In this document: positions 41,119 to 52,646 of the stretch, piece by piece
Layout: every line of letters begins with the position of its first letter
How positions within the stretch are numbered: the stretch's first letter is position 1
Assembly (NCBI RefSeq): GCF_041102775.1
Contig: NZ_JBGCUO010000001.1
Span: 62,001 to 126,000, forward strand
Direction: 5' to 3'
DNA from: Alcanivorax sp. REN37
GTDB taxonomy: Bacteria > Pseudomonadota > Gammaproteobacteria > Pseudomonadales > Alcanivoracaceae
DNA length: 64,000 nt
Position numbers and translations under genes: made by a program
The notes under the pieces: generated by a model
Seen by the model: the letters and a program-made list of their open reading frames with translations, nothing else
Database searches by the model: none
What the model was told of the DNA's origin: nothing

Positions 41119-43005
41119 TTAACGGAGGTCACCGCGGAGACCGCGTACGGCCTGCTCCAAGCCAGCGGCAGTGACCTGCTCAGCCGGCCAAGCCGGGGCC
41201 ACCACCAACGCCACGCGGGCACGCATACGGCGTGGACGCTTGGTCAGCGCGCGCCCATCTTTGTGGCTGAAGGCACTGCCCCACAAGCCCTGCAGCGCCA
41301 TCGGTACCACCGGCACCGGACGATCGCCGATGATCTTCTCGATGCCGTTCTTGAACTCAGCGATCTCGCCATCCAGCGTCAGTTTGCCTTCCGGGAAGAT
41401 GCAGACCACGTTGCCCTCATCCAGTTCGGCGCGAATGCGTTCGAACGCCTGTTCGTAGACCTGCGGCTGTCGCGTCTTGCTGTCGATGGGGATCGCGCGG
41501 CCGGTGCGGAAGATATAATTCATCACCGGCGCGTTGTAGATCTGCTGCTGCATCACAAAACGCACCGGCCGTTGCACCGAACCGCCGATTAAGAGCGCAT
41601 CCACGTAGCTGACGTGGTTGCACACCAACACGCAGGGGCCCTCCTGGGGAATGTTTTCCAGCCCTTCGCGGCGCACCCGGTACATCACTTTGGTCAGCAT
41701 CCAAATGATGAAGCGGATCATGAATTCCGGCACTTTGCGATAGATGTAGAACGCCACCAGCAGGTTGGCCAGCGCCAGCACCAGGAAGAAGGTGGGGATG
41801 CTCCAGTCGAGCAAGCCAACGATGACTATGCCAGCCACCGCAGAACCCACCATGAACAGCGCGTTGAGCACGTTGCACGCGGCAATCACCCGCGACAGAT
41901 GGCTTTTGCGCGTGCGCCACTGGATAAACGAGAACAGCGGCACGATATAAAAGCCGCCAAAGATGCCGATCCCGGCAAAGTCGGCCACTACTCGCCAGCC
42001 GCCGGCGCTGCCGAGGAATTGCGCCACCGTCTGCACGCCTTCGACGGGCATCGTCAGTGCTTGGTAGGAGAAGTAGAGGTCGATGCCGAACAAGGACAAG
42101 CCTAACGACCCGATTGGCACTAAACCGATTTCCACGGACTTGCCGGACAGTTTCTCGCACAGCACCGAGCCCAGTCCGATCGCAATCGAGAACACCGACA
42201 GCAACAGCGCGTAGACCATTTCCGAGCCGATCAGGTAATCGTCCACATAGACTTTCAGCTGGGTAGTGTAGGCGGCGCCGAGAAACCAGAACCACGAGAC
42301 CCCCAGTACGCAGTACCACACTGACTTCACTTCCCGGGCGTGGCCCATCACGCGTTTGGTTTCCGAGAAGATGTTCCAGTTGATGCGCACATTCGGGTCT
42401 GCCGCCGGGGCCGCTGGAATGCTGCGCGCCGACAGATAACCGAGCACCGCGATCGTCACCACCGCCACCGGCCCCCACCAACTGGCGGCACCGGGCGCAT
42501 TCAGCACCACGCCGGAAATCGAGCCGAGCAGGATCGCCACATAAGTACCCTGTTGCACCAACGCGTTGCCGGCCACCAGCTCGGTTTCGGCCAAATGCTG
42601 CGGCATGATCGAATACTTCAGCGGTCCGAAACAGGTGGATTGCAGCCCCATCAGGAACAGGATTGCCAGCAGGAAATACACCGCATCGAAATAGAAGCCG
42701 ATGGCGGCAATCAGCATGATGCCCACCTCCACCAGCTTCAGCCGGCGGATCAGCATGCCTTTCTCATATTTGTCAGCGAACTGGCCGGCGAGGGCGGAGA
42801 ACAGGAAGAACGGCAGGATAAACAGCCCCAACGCCACGTTGTTGAGGGTGTTGGGTGCCACCTGGGTGACCACCCCGGACGTGATCAGCAGGATCAATGC
42901 TTGGCGGAACACGTTGTCGTTGAATGCGCCGAAGAATTGGGTCGCAAAGTAAGGACCGAAGCGGCGTTTGGCCAACAACCCGGTCAGTGAGACAGCTTCC
43001 TTCAT
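41119..43005 (-). CDS. MFS lysophospholipid transporter-acyltransferase fusion (LplT-PlsC)
   Basis: A 628-residue two-part membrane protein. Residues about 1-425 form a 12-segment major-facilitator domain like LplT, the lysophospholipid flippase (opening GPYFATQFFGAFNDNVFRQA). Residues about 435-628 form a PlsC-type acyltransferase: NHVSYVD (463-469) is the catalytic NHx4D box, and FPEGK (537-541) the acceptor-binding motif. In Aas-type proteins an acyl-ACP synthetase domain usually follows; it is missing here. Probably takes up lysophospholipids at the inner membrane and re-acylates them, or contributes to de novo lipid synthesis. Substrate is inferred. Confidence 0.85.
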   Translation of the reverse strand: MKEAVSLTGLLAKRRFGPYFATQFFGAFNDNVFRQALILLITSGVVTQVAPNTLNNVALGLFILPFFLFSALAGQFADKYEKGMLIRRLKLVEVGIMLIAAIGFYFDAVYFLLAILFLMGLQSTCFGPLKYSIMPQHLAETELVAGNALVQQGTYVAILLGSISGVVLNAPGAASWWGPVAVVTIAVLGYLSARSIPAAPAADPNVRINWNIFSETKRVMGHAREVKSVWYCVLGVSWFWFLGAAYTTQLKVYVDDYLIGSEMVYALLLSVFSIAIGLGSVLCEKLSGKSVEIGLVPIGSLGLSLFGIDLYFSYQALTMPVEGVQTVAQFLGSAGGWRVVADFAGIGIFGGFYIVPLFSFIQWRTRKSHLSRVIAACNVLNALFMVGSAVAGIVIVGLLDWSIPTFFLVLALANLLVAFYIYRKVPEFMIRFIIWMLTKVMYRVRREGLENIPQEGPCVLVCNHVSYVDALLIGGSVQRPVRFVMQQQIYNAPVMNYIFRTGRAIPIDSKTRQPQVYEQAFERIRAELDEGNVVCIFPEGKLTLDGEIAEFKNGIEKIIGDRPVPVVPMALQGLWGSAFSHKDGRALTKRPRRMRARVALVVAPAWPAEQVTAAGLEQAVRGLRGDLR

Positions 43006-43093
43006 GTTCTGCGTTCCTGTGCAGAGCCAGCGGCAAATCGGCACAGCTTAACACCGGCTTGTGGCGTCCGGCGTGGCAATCCGTCACTGAGTA

Positions 43094-43723
43094 TTAACGA
43101 CGTTGGCCGATCGGCCGCGCCGGATTACCGGCCACAATCACTCCAGCGGGCACCTCGTGGGTGACCACCGCGCCCATGCCCACCACCGCGCCATCGCCGA
43201 TGGTGACACCGTCGACAATCCCGACGCCGGCACCGATCCAGACATCACGACCAATGCGGATGCCCCGCGACGACACCGGCTGTTCGCTGATCAGCCGATC
43301 GCCGTCGAGGCCATGATTAAACGCAAACAGGGTGCAGCGGGCAGCAATACGAGTGTGGTCGCCAATGTGGATGCCGGCCGCACCGCCATCGAGACTGCAA
43401 CCATGATTGATCGATACGCCATGACCGAGCCGGATCGGCCCATGTAGGAAACTGCCCGCCGCAATTAGACAGCCATCTCCGAGCACGATGTCGCGCCCGG
43501 GTTCGGCAAACAGCTGCGCGTCCGGGGCAATGAAACAGTCACGGCCGAAACGTACCGTCTCCATTGCCGCCAGTTCAGCCTGCAACGCCGCCTGCCACGG
43601 CTCTGCCCAGGCCCGGTGGCGCGCTTTCAAACGCGCATACAACCACGGCATGTACGCCAACCGGCGTTGGTGCTGGGCACGGTAACGATCGTCGTCAGAC
43701 ACAAAGCACTCCGGCAAAGCCAT
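43094..43723 (-). CDS. Hexapeptide-repeat acetyltransferase (maltose/NodL O-acetyltransferase-like)
   Basis: A 209-residue protein. The N-terminal helical region (about 1-50) resembles the Mac domain. It is followed by left-handed beta-helix repeats, with VSINHGCSLDGGAAGIHIGDHTRIAARC and a likely catalytic histidine in LFAFNHGLDGDR, then IGRDVWIGAGVGIVDGVTIG and the typical end VVAGNPARPIG. Acetyl-CoA-dependent O-acetylation of a sugar is the family reaction; the acceptor is unknown. Divergent from the DUF4197 lipoprotein gene. Confidence 0.82.
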   Translation of the reverse strand: MALPECFVSDDDRYRAQHQRRLAYMPWLYARLKARHRAWAEPWQAALQAELAAMETVRFGRDCFIAPDAQLFAEPGRDIVLGDGCLIAAGSFLHGPIRLGHGVSINHGCSLDGGAAGIHIGDHTRIAARCTLFAFNHGLDGDRLISEQPVSSRGIRIGRDVWIGAGVGIVDGVTIGDGAVVGMGAVVTHEVPAGVIVAGNPARPIGQRR

Positions 43724-43791
43724 CTTGGACAGCGGTCCGTTATAGTAGCCACTTCGCCGTTTCCGGCACGTCCATCCTGCAAGGAGATCCC

Positions 43792-44505
43792 ATGCGCAAG
43801 GCCGCTCTGATCCTCGCCATCACCCTCGCTGCCAGCGGCTGTGAAGGCATGAACCAATTCCTCAACGCCGGCAGTGACAGCGGCGGCCGCGAAGCCGGTG
43901 CACCGCTGGACCTGTCCGCTGCGGTGAAGCAGGCGCTGGAGCTGAGTAGCAACCGCGCCTCGGCGGAACTGTCACAGCCAGGCGGCTACGCCAACGACCC
44001 GCAGCGGCGGCTGGGCCTGCCGGCGCAATTCGACACCATCACCTCCACGCTCAGCAAGTTCGGTCTCGACAGCTACGTGACGCAGGTGGAAGCACTGATG
44101 AACCGTGGCGCCGAGTTGGCTGCTGCGGAAGCCAAGGACGTATTTCTCACCAGCATTCGCCAAATGACCGTCACCGATGCCATGGGCATCATCCGCGGCG
44201 ATGACACCGCTGCCACCGACTACTTCCGCCGCACCTCGGAGCCCACCCTGCGCGAGCGCTACCAGCCGATCATTCGTGGCCAGCTGGAAAGAGTCGGCTT
44301 CTACGACCAGTACAAAACGCTGCTGAATACCTACAACGCTCTGCCGCTGGCCAGTAAACCGAACTTGGATTTGGAAGACTACGTCATGGACCAGAGCCTG
44401 AACGGCCTGTTCACCAAGATGGCCGAGGAAGAGAGCCTGCTGCGCGCGGATCCGCTCAGCCGCGGCAGCGCGTTGCTCGGCAGCGTGTTCGGCAGCAACC
44501 GCTGA
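43792..44505 (+). CDS. DUF4197 domain-containing lipoprotein
   Basis: A 237-residue protein. A lipoprotein signal is clear: basic start MRKAALILAITLAASGC with the lipidated cysteine at residue 17 in the lipobox. The rest is helical and matches DUF4197: DLSAAVKQALELSSNRA, QFDTITSTLSKFGLDSYV, and the C-terminal DYVMDQSLNGLFTKMAEEE. AAGGAG precedes the ATG. The residue after the cysteine is Glu, not Asp, so outer-membrane sorting is expected. Function unknown. A 16-bp hairpin follows the stop. Confidence 0.85.
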   Translation: MRKAALILAITLAASGCEGMNQFLNAGSDSGGREAGAPLDLSAAVKQALELSSNRASAELSQPGGYANDPQRRLGLPAQFDTITSTLSKFGLDSYVTQVEALMNRGAELAAAEAKDVFLTSIRQMTVTDAMGIIRGDDTAATDYFRRTSEPTLRERYQPIIRGQLERVGFYDQYKTLLNTYNALPLASKPNLDLEDYVMDQSLNGLFTKMAEEESLLRADPLSRGSALLGSVFGSNR

Positions 44506-44508
44506 GAC

Positions 44509-44545
44509 TGGCCATCGCAGCGAGAACACCTCGCTGCGATGGCCA
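44509..44545. terminator. Long perfect hairpin between DUF4197 gene and glyQ
   Basis: A 16-bp perfect stem (TGGCCATCGCAGCGAG / CTCGCTGCGATGGCCA) with loop AACAC begins 4 bases after the DUF4197 stop. There is no T-run, so it may be a 3' stability element or a poor terminator. Confidence 0.65.
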
Positions 44546-44583
44546 CGCACCGCCGTCCGGTATCCGCTCTCCCGACGGATCGC

Positions 44584-44589
44584 TATACT
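44584..44589 (+). promoter_or_regulatory. Candidate -10 box for the glyQS operon
   Basis: TATACT lies 77 bases upstream of glyQ. No convincing -35 is seen. The leader after it can fold CACCA-TGCT-TGGTG flanked by CGCCC/GCGGGCG, suggesting a structured 5' region. Confidence 0.35.
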
Positions 44590-44665
44590 TGGCCCCTTGT
44601 TTTGACGCCCCCACCATGCTTGGTGTTGCGGGCGCGTGTCCCATTTCAACGCAGCAGGTTTGATC

Positions 44666-45652
44666 ATGGCGGCTCAACCGCAAGTGGATAGCAGCACTTT
44701 CCAGGGCTTGATTCTGGCCCTGCAACAATACTGGGCAGAGCAGGGGTGTGTGATCGTGCAGCCCCTGGATCTGGAAGTCGGCGCCGGCACCTTCCATCCG
44801 TGCACCTTCCTGCGCGCCATCGGCCCGGAAACCTGGAACAGTGCCTACGTGCAACCGTCGCGCCGTCCCACCGACGGTCGCTACGGCGAGAACCCCAACC
44901 GCCTGCAGCATTACTACCAATTCCAGGTGGTGCTGAAGCCGTCGCCGGACAACATTCAAGAGCTGTACTTGGGCTCGCTCAAACGGCTCGGTTTCGACAC
45001 CCTGGTACACGACATCCGCTTCGTCGAGGACAACTGGGAATCCCCGACGCTGGGCGCCTGGGGGCTCGGCTGGGAAGTGTGGCTAAACGGCATGGAAGTG
45101 ACCCAGTTCACCTACTTCCAGCAGGTCGGCGGCATTGATTGCTACCCAGTCACCGGTGAAATCACCTACGGCCTTGAGCGCCTCGCCATGTACCTGCAAG
45201 GCGTCGACTCCGTCTACGACCTGGTGTGGTCTAACGGCCCGTTCGGCACCGTCACCTACGGCGATGTGTTCCTGCAAAACGAAGTGGAAATGTCCACCTT
45301 CAACTTCCAGCACGCCAATGTGGAAGCGCTGTTCGAGCAGTTCGACCTGTTCGAGCAGGAAAGCCGCAAGCTGATCGAACTGGGCTTGCCGCTGCCGGCC
45401 TATGAATACGTGCTGAAAGCGTCCCACACCTTCAACCTGCTGGACGCCCGCAAGGCCATCTCCGTCACCGAGCGCCAACGCTTCATCCTGCGCGTGCGGG
45501 CGCTGGCCCGCGCCGTGGCCGACGCTTACTTCCAAGCACGCCGGGCACTGGGTTTCCCGATGGCCCCGGCCGCCCTGCGTGACGAAGTATTGGCGCAGTT
45601 GGAACAACAAGACGCCCGCCAGAATGACCGCGCCAGCAAGGGAGACCAGTGA
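44666..45652 (+). CDS. glyQ: Glycyl-tRNA synthetase alpha subunit
   Basis: The catalytic alpha chain of the bacterial alpha2beta2 GlyRS, which charges tRNA-Gly. It has 328 residues from ATG 44666. The class II aminoacyl-tRNA synthetase core is visible: [39 protein letters not shown] (motif 2-like) and [15 protein letters not shown] (motif 3). The stop overlaps the glyS ATG by one base, so the subunits are made together. Confidence 0.97.
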   Translation: MAAQPQVDSSTFQGLILALQQYWAEQGCVIVQPLDLEVGAGTFHPCTFLRAIGPETWNSAYVQPSRRPTDGRYGENPNRLQHYYQFQVVLKPSPDNIQELYLGSLKRLGFDTLVHDIRFVEDNWESPTLGAWGLGWEVWLNGMEVTQFTYFQQVGGIDCYPVTGEITYGLERLAMYLQGVDSVYDLVWSNGPFGTVTYGDVFLQNEVEMSTFNFQHANVEALFEQFDLFEQESRKLIELGLPLPAYEYVLKASHTFNLLDARKAISVTERQRFILRVRALARAVADAYFQARRALGFPMAPAALRDEVLAQLEQQDARQNDRASKGDQ

Positions 45653-47742
45653 TGAGCGCTGCTGAACACGCGGTGCGCCGCGCCGATCTGCTGATTGAAC
45701 TCGGTACCGAAGAACTGCCGCCGAAATCCCTGCAAGCACTGTCGCAGGCGTTTGCCGATGAAGTAGTGCGCCAACTGGACGAAGCCCAGCTGGCACACGG
45801 CGCGGTGAAGGTATTTGCCGCGCCGCGCCGCCTGGCCTTCCGTATTGAAGCGTTGGAGACCCGCCAAGCCGACCGCACGCTTGAGCGCCGCGGCCCAGCC
45901 GTGGCCGCGGCCTTCGGCGCGGATGGAACGCCCACCAAAGCCGCGCAAGGCTTCGCCGCATCGGTGGGTCTGAGCGTCGACCAACTGAGCCGTGTCGAAA
46001 CCGACAAAGGCGCTTGGCTGGTCGCCCAGATCCAGGAAACGGGGCGTCCGTTGGTGGAGCTGCTGCCAGCCTTCTTGGCCCAATCGGTGCAGCGACTGCC
46101 GATCCCCAAGCGCATGCGCTGGGGCGCCCGCAAAGTACAGTTCGTGCGTCCGGTGCATTGGCTGGTGGCACTGCTGGACGATGAAGTACTGCCGCTGTCA
46201 CTGCTGGAGTTGGACGCCGGCCGCAACACCTACGGCCATCGTTTCCATGCACCGCAGGCCTTGGCTCTGGCTCATGCCCGCGATTACGAACAGGCACTGC
46301 AGCAGCACGGCAAAGTGGTGGCCGATTTTAACACCCGCCGTGACCAGATCCGTAGCGCCGCTATTCAGGCCGGTAAAGATGCCGGCGGCAGCGCAGTGAT
46401 CGATGACGAGCTGCTGGATGAAGTGACTGCGTTGGTGGAATGGCCGGTGCCGCTGGTGGGGCGCTTTGATGAGGAATTCCTGCGGGTGCCGCAGGAAGCA
46501 CTGATCACCACCATGCAGGAAAACCAAAAGTACTTCCCGGTGGTGGATGCCAACGGCAGGCTGATGAATGCGTTTATCACCATCAGCAACCTCGACAGCA
46601 CCGACAAAGCGCAAGTGATTGCCGGTAACGAGAAAGTAGTGCGTCCGCGTCTGGCCGACGCCGCCTTTTTCTACGATAACGACTGCGCCAAGCGGCTCGA
46701 CCAACACGCCGAGCCACTGCAGAACGTGGTGTTCCAACAGCAGCTCGGCACGCTGGCAGACAAATGCCAGCGCATTGCGTCGCTGGCTGCCGTGATTGCC
46801 CAGGACATCGGCGGCGATGCGGCACTGGCGGCCGAAGCCGGCCGTCTCTGCAAAGCCGACCTGGCCTCAGAGATGGTGTACGAGTTCGACACCATGCAGG
46901 GCACCATGGGCTATTACCTGGCACGCCATGAAGGCCGCCCAGACGAACTGGCCGAGGCACTGCGCGAACAATACCTGCCACGTTTTGCCGGCGACATGCT
47001 GCCGGCAACCCGCACCGGCCAAGCGGTGGCACTGGCGGACAAACTCGACACTCTAGTGGGTATCTTCGGTATCGGCCAAAAACCCACCGGCGACAAAGAT
47101 CCCTATGCCTTGCGCCGCGCCGCGCTGGGTATCCTGCGCATCATCATCGAATGCGAGCTGCCGCTGGATATCGAGGCCCTGGTAGAACAGGCCATCACTG
47201 GCTTCGGCGACCGCATTGATGCCGCCGCTGGCCGTGAAGCGCTAGAGTTCCTGTTTGGCCGTTACCGCGCGTTCTACCACGACCGTGGCATCGACACGCC
47301 AGTCATCCTGGCAGTGCTTGCAGTGCGTCCGGTGCGGCCACTGGACTTCGATCGCCGTGTGAAAGCGGTCGCCGCCTTCCGCAACCGTCCGGAAGCGGCC
47401 GCGCTGGCTGCAGCCAACAAGCGGGTGGCCAATATCTTGTCGAAACTCGACACCGCGCCCGGCGATGAAATCGACGGTGCACTGTTGGTGGACGACGCCG
47501 AGAATGATTTGGCCAACGCAGTGGTGGACGCCTATGCCGAAGGCGAACCACTGATTGATGCCGGTGATTACGCGGCGCTACTGGCGTTGCTCGCCAATCT
47601 GCGTGATCCGGTAGACCGTTTCTTTGACCAAGTAATGGTGATGGCTGACGATGCCGCACTGCGCGAAAATCGACTGGCGCTGCTGTCATTCCTGCGTGAC
47701 CTGTTCCTCAACGTGGCAGATATTTCCGAGTTGGGTAGTTGA
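45652..47742 (+). CDS. glyS: Glycyl-tRNA synthetase beta subunit
   Basis: The tRNA-binding beta chain of GlyRS, 696 residues. Conserved stretches are LLIELGTEELPPKSL at the start, FVRPVHWLVALLD, the HD-type segment with GDKDPYALRRAALGILRI, and a C-terminal anticodon-binding domain. The ATG at 45652 is chosen over the GTG 3 bases earlier because the GGAG spacing is better. Both ends are one-base overlaps (TGATG) with glyQ and gmhB, a tightly coupled operon. Confidence 0.97.
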   Translation: MSAAEHAVRRADLLIELGTEELPPKSLQALSQAFADEVVRQLDEAQLAHGAVKVFAAPRRLAFRIEALETRQADRTLERRGPAVAAAFGADGTPTKAAQGFAASVGLSVDQLSRVETDKGAWLVAQIQETGRPLVELLPAFLAQSVQRLPIPKRMRWGARKVQFVRPVHWLVALLDDEVLPLSLLELDAGRNTYGHRFHAPQALALAHARDYEQALQQHGKVVADFNTRRDQIRSAAIQAGKDAGGSAVIDDELLDEVTALVEWPVPLVGRFDEEFLRVPQEALITTMQENQKYFPVVDANGRLMNAFITISNLDSTDKAQVIAGNEKVVRPRLADAAFFYDNDCAKRLDQHAEPLQNVVFQQQLGTLADKCQRIASLAAVIAQDIGGDAALAAEAGRLCKADLASEMVYEFDTMQGTMGYYLARHEGRPDELAEALREQYLPRFAGDMLPATRTGQAVALADKLDTLVGIFGIGQKPTGDKDPYALRRAALGILRIIIECELPLDIEALVEQAITGFGDRIDAAAGREALEFLFGRYRAFYHDRGIDTPVILAVLAVRPVRPLDFDRRVKAVAAFRNRPEAAALAAANKRVANILSKLDTAPGDEIDGALLVDDAENDLANAVVDAYAEGEPLIDAGDYAALLALLANLRDPVDRFFDQVMVMADDAALRENRLALLSFLRDLFLNVADISELGS

Positions 47743-48305
47743 TGCGACCCCTGGTTATTCTCGACCGCGACGGAGTCCTCAATGAGGACTCCGATGCCTT
47801 CATCAAATCACCGCAGGAATGGATTCCGATTGCCGGTGCGGCAGCCGCTGTCGCCCGTCTTAACCAGGCGGGCTTCGATGTCTATGTGGCCACTAACCAA
47901 TCGGGTATTGCACGAGGTTATTACTCGCTCGACACCCTAAGTGATATTCATAAAAAGATGTGCGCTATAGCCGCCGATGCCGGTGCGCATTTTGATGGCA
48001 TCACCTTCTGTCCCCACGGTCCCGATGCACAATGTGGCTGCCGCAAACCGCTACCAGGCCTGCTCGACCAGATCGCCGTTTTGCGCGGCGCACCGGTCGC
48101 CGGCGGCTGGATGGTCGGCGATACCCTGCGCGACCTGCAGGCGGGCGTAGCGCGCGGTTGCCGGCCGGCGCTGGTGCGCACTGGTAAGGGCCAGCGCACC
48201 CTTGATAAAGGATTACCCGCCGAGTTTGCCGATACCCCGGTATTTGATGACCTGCCTGCATTTGTCGATTGGCTTTTACGCGATGCCGCTGGCACTTCCG
48301 TGTAA
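47742..48305 (+). CDS. gmhB: D-glycero-beta-D-manno-heptose 1,7-bisphosphate 7-phosphatase
   Basis: A HAD-superfamily phosphatase in ADP-heptose synthesis for LPS inner core. It has 187 residues. Motif I is ILDRDGVLNED with both nucleophile and acid aspartates. Motif II lies in VATNQSGIARG, and the zinc-binding CPHGPDAQCGCRKP loop is complete (three cysteines and a histidine). In pseudomonads a PlsC-type acyltransferase gene usually follows; here the next gene is an H-NS-like protein instead. Coupled to glyS by a one-base overlap. Confidence 0.93.
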   Translation: MRPLVILDRDGVLNEDSDAFIKSPQEWIPIAGAAAAVARLNQAGFDVYVATNQSGIARGYYSLDTLSDIHKKMCAIAADAGAHFDGITFCPHGPDAQCGCRKPLPGLLDQIAVLRGAPVAGGWMVGDTLRDLQAGVARGCRPALVRTGKGQRTLDKGLPAEFADTPVFDDLPAFVDWLLRDAAGTSV

Positions 48306-48434
48306 AAGTTTGATTTCGTCTCTTTTTGCACCCTGTTAATGCGACTTACCCCATTGCGCGATGCCGCCAGTTGGCCTTTATATAGGGGCGTTCGTTCCGA
48401 TCAAACGCATGTTTTATTAAAATGGCGTTAGCAG

Positions 48435-48556
48435 ATTGGGACCCAATTGGAAAAATTGAAACTTTCCCTCCGGTTTGCCGCTCAAACGGTGCAATTCACA
48501 ATACCCAATGGTATTGACCGTGATAGAGTGACGCCGCTGGCATTCACATTGGGTAT
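48435..48556. promoter_or_regulatory. Repeated CCCAAT/ATTGGG motifs upstream of the H-NS-like gene
   Basis: Within 48306-48597 (292 bases without a gene) there is a perfect palindrome ATTGGG-A-CCCAAT (48435-48447), then ATACCCAAT (48501-48509) and its exact inverse ATTGGGTAT (48548-48556). An overlapping palindrome AATACC-CAAT-GGTATT is at 48500-48515. The sequence ATTCACA precedes both 9-base copies. The rest of this gap is AT-rich with no clear promoter. The pattern suggests a multi-site operator for the downstream gene. Confidence 0.5.
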
Positions 48557-48597
48557 GCCGCCCGGAAACACATGTAAGCCAACAAAGGGTTTGGAAT

Positions 48598-48930
48598 ATG
48601 AATATCAACCTGGCACCGCTTTCTGTTGAAGAGCTGGAGCAAGTCATCACTGACGCACGGACGCTGATTGAGAAAAAGAAGACGGAACACATCCGCAACG
48701 CACGTGCTGAAGTGGAGGCTATTGCGCGCAAAGCCGGGATTACCATCGAAGAACTGCTGGGCCTGAAAGCCGGTGCCCAAGCCACCACCAAAACCGGACG
48801 TCGCCCGGCACCGGTGAAATTCCGTCACCCGGAAGATCCCAGCCTGACCTGGACCGGTCGTGGCAAGCGTCCCAACTGGTTGGCCGCGGAGCTGGCCAAC
48901 GGCAAGGCGCTCGAAGACTTCGCCATCTGA
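48598..48930 (+). CDS. H-NS family nucleoid-associated protein
   Basis: A 110-residue protein. An N-terminal coiled-coil dimerisation region (about 8-48, rich in E/K/A) leads by a short linker to the H-NS C-terminal DNA-binding domain: KFRHPEDPSLTWTGRGKRP (74-92), containing the minor-groove hook of the TWTGRGxRP type, and LANGKALEDFAI at the end. It belongs to the BpH3/HvrA-like group, not the MvaT type of Pseudomonas. It likely silences AT-rich DNA. It sits in the glyQS-gmhB to gyrB gap near oriC, where it is unusual. A bidirectional terminator follows. Confidence 0.88.
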   Translation: MNINLAPLSVEELEQVITDARTLIEKKKTEHIRNARAEVEAIARKAGITIEELLGLKAGAQATTKTGRRPAPVKFRHPEDPSLTWTGRGKRPNWLAAELANGKALEDFAI

Positions 48931-48951
48931 TCCACTAAATTCAGATGCAAT

Positions 48952-48980
48952 AAAAAAGGGGCCATGAGGGCCCCTTTTTT
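48952..48980. terminator. Bidirectional terminator between H-NS-like gene and gyrB
   Basis: AAAAAAGGGGCC and GGCCCCTTTTTT form a 12-bp stem with loop ATGAG, giving T-runs on both strands for the two convergent genes. Confidence 0.92.
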
Positions 48981-48998
48981 ATTGGCTGCAAACCTGGA

Positions 48999-51431
<2,433 letters not shown>

Positions 51432-51487
51432 TCATGGCAAACGCGACCGCAGCGCGGGTGCCCAGCTTGATCGGGCGCGGGATTGGA

Positions 51488-52591
51488 TCAGGGCAGGGCG
51501 CTGATGCGGCCATGTTCCACGTGGAACATCTTCGCGCTCTGCACAATATCTTCCAAATGACTCAACTGCTCCCGCTGCAGCGCAGTGATGATCATTTGCT
51601 GGTTCAACGACGCCAACACGGTGAGGATCGCGCGCGAGTGAGCTGTATCCAACTCACTGCACAGGTCATCCACCAGCAAGACGCAATGACGACCATAATC
51701 TTGCACCATCAGCGACAACTGGCTTATCAACAGCGCGTAGCTGAGAGTCTTCAGCTGGCCACGGGACAGTACGTCTCGAACCGGGACGCCATCGCAGGTA
51801 AAGCGTAAGTCAGCCCGATGAGCACCACGAGTGGTGTGGCCCATTTGGCGCTCACGCTCCAGATCCTGGAACAGAAGCTGCTCCAATGCGTCAGCATCTT
51901 TTTCTGCCCAGCCAGAGAACAACGCTAGACGAATTTCGGGGAGTTGCCCCAAACCGGCTAACGTCGCCTCCAAACGGGGCTGCAGGCGCTCCAAATAGTC
52001 GCGCCGCAACCGATCAATACTAACAGAAAAGGCCGCTACTTGCTGCGTCCACGGCTTCAACTCGCGCTCTGATCCCCCCGCACGTAATAGCCGGTTACGC
52101 TGTTGGAGAGCTTGTGAAAACTGCCTCCATAACGGCAGAAAGGATTGTTCCACGTGGAACAATCCCCAATCGAGAAATCGGCGACGCTCTCCAGCACCCC
52201 CCTCAAGCATTTCCACTGTGCCTGGATGGAATACTTGTACGGGCAGCAGTTGGGCCAATTCACTCAGCCCCCGCACCGGAGCTCCATCCAGCCGCAGCGC
52301 GGTAAATCCAGTGCGAGAGCGCGCCATGCCGACCGAATGTCTCATCCCGTCCAGAGACACGGACGCGCCGCCAATCTCAGCGAACAGCGTAGCCTCCTCC
52401 TGTCCATCCTGGACTAAACGAGGCAAACGGGCGGTACGGAAACTACGTCCAGTTCCGATCAAATAAATCGCCTCCAGCAAACTGCTCTTACCGGAGCCAT
52501 TATCGCCCAATACCACATTGACCCCAGGTCCTGGGCACCACTGGGTATCACGGTAGATCCGGAAATGATGGAGATCGAGGCGGTGAAGCAT
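51488..52591 (-). CDS. recF: DNA replication and repair protein RecF
   Basis: An SMC-like ATPase that helps load RecA at gaps. It has 367 residues from the ATG at 52591 (MLHRLDLHHFRIYRD), the usual family length. Walker A is GDNGSGKSS, the signature region is LSRGQLKTLSYALLI, and Walker B is VLLVDDLCSELD. An in-frame ATG at 52642 would add 17 non-conserved residues; neither start has a good ribosome site. A strong terminator hairpin lies between dnaN and recF. Confidence 0.94.
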   Translation of the reverse strand: MLHRLDLHHFRIYRDTQWCPGPGVNVVLGDNGSGKSSLLEAIYLIGTGRSFRTARLPRLVQDGQEEATLFAEIGGASVSLDGMRHSVGMARSRTGFTALRLDGAPVRGLSELAQLLPVQVFHPGTVEMLEGGAGERRRFLDWGLFHVEQSFLPLWRQFSQALQQRNRLLRAGGSERELKPWTQQVAAFSVSIDRLRRDYLERLQPRLEATLAGLGQLPEIRLALFSGWAEKDADALEQLLFQDLERERQMGHTTRGAHRADLRFTCDGVPVRDVLSRGQLKTLSYALLISQLSLMVQDYGRHCVLLVDDLCSELDTAHSRAILTVLASLNQQMIITALQREQLSHLEDIVQSAKMFHVEHGRISALP

Positions 52592-52646
52592 GGGGGAGGG
52601 CAATCCAACATCAGCAGAAACAACAGAGTAGTGCACCATCACCGAA

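Noticed and set aside
45083-46297. 404-codon open frame antisense to glyQ/glyS
   Set aside because: Overlaps two certain genes and has low-complexity arginine/alanine-rich sequence.
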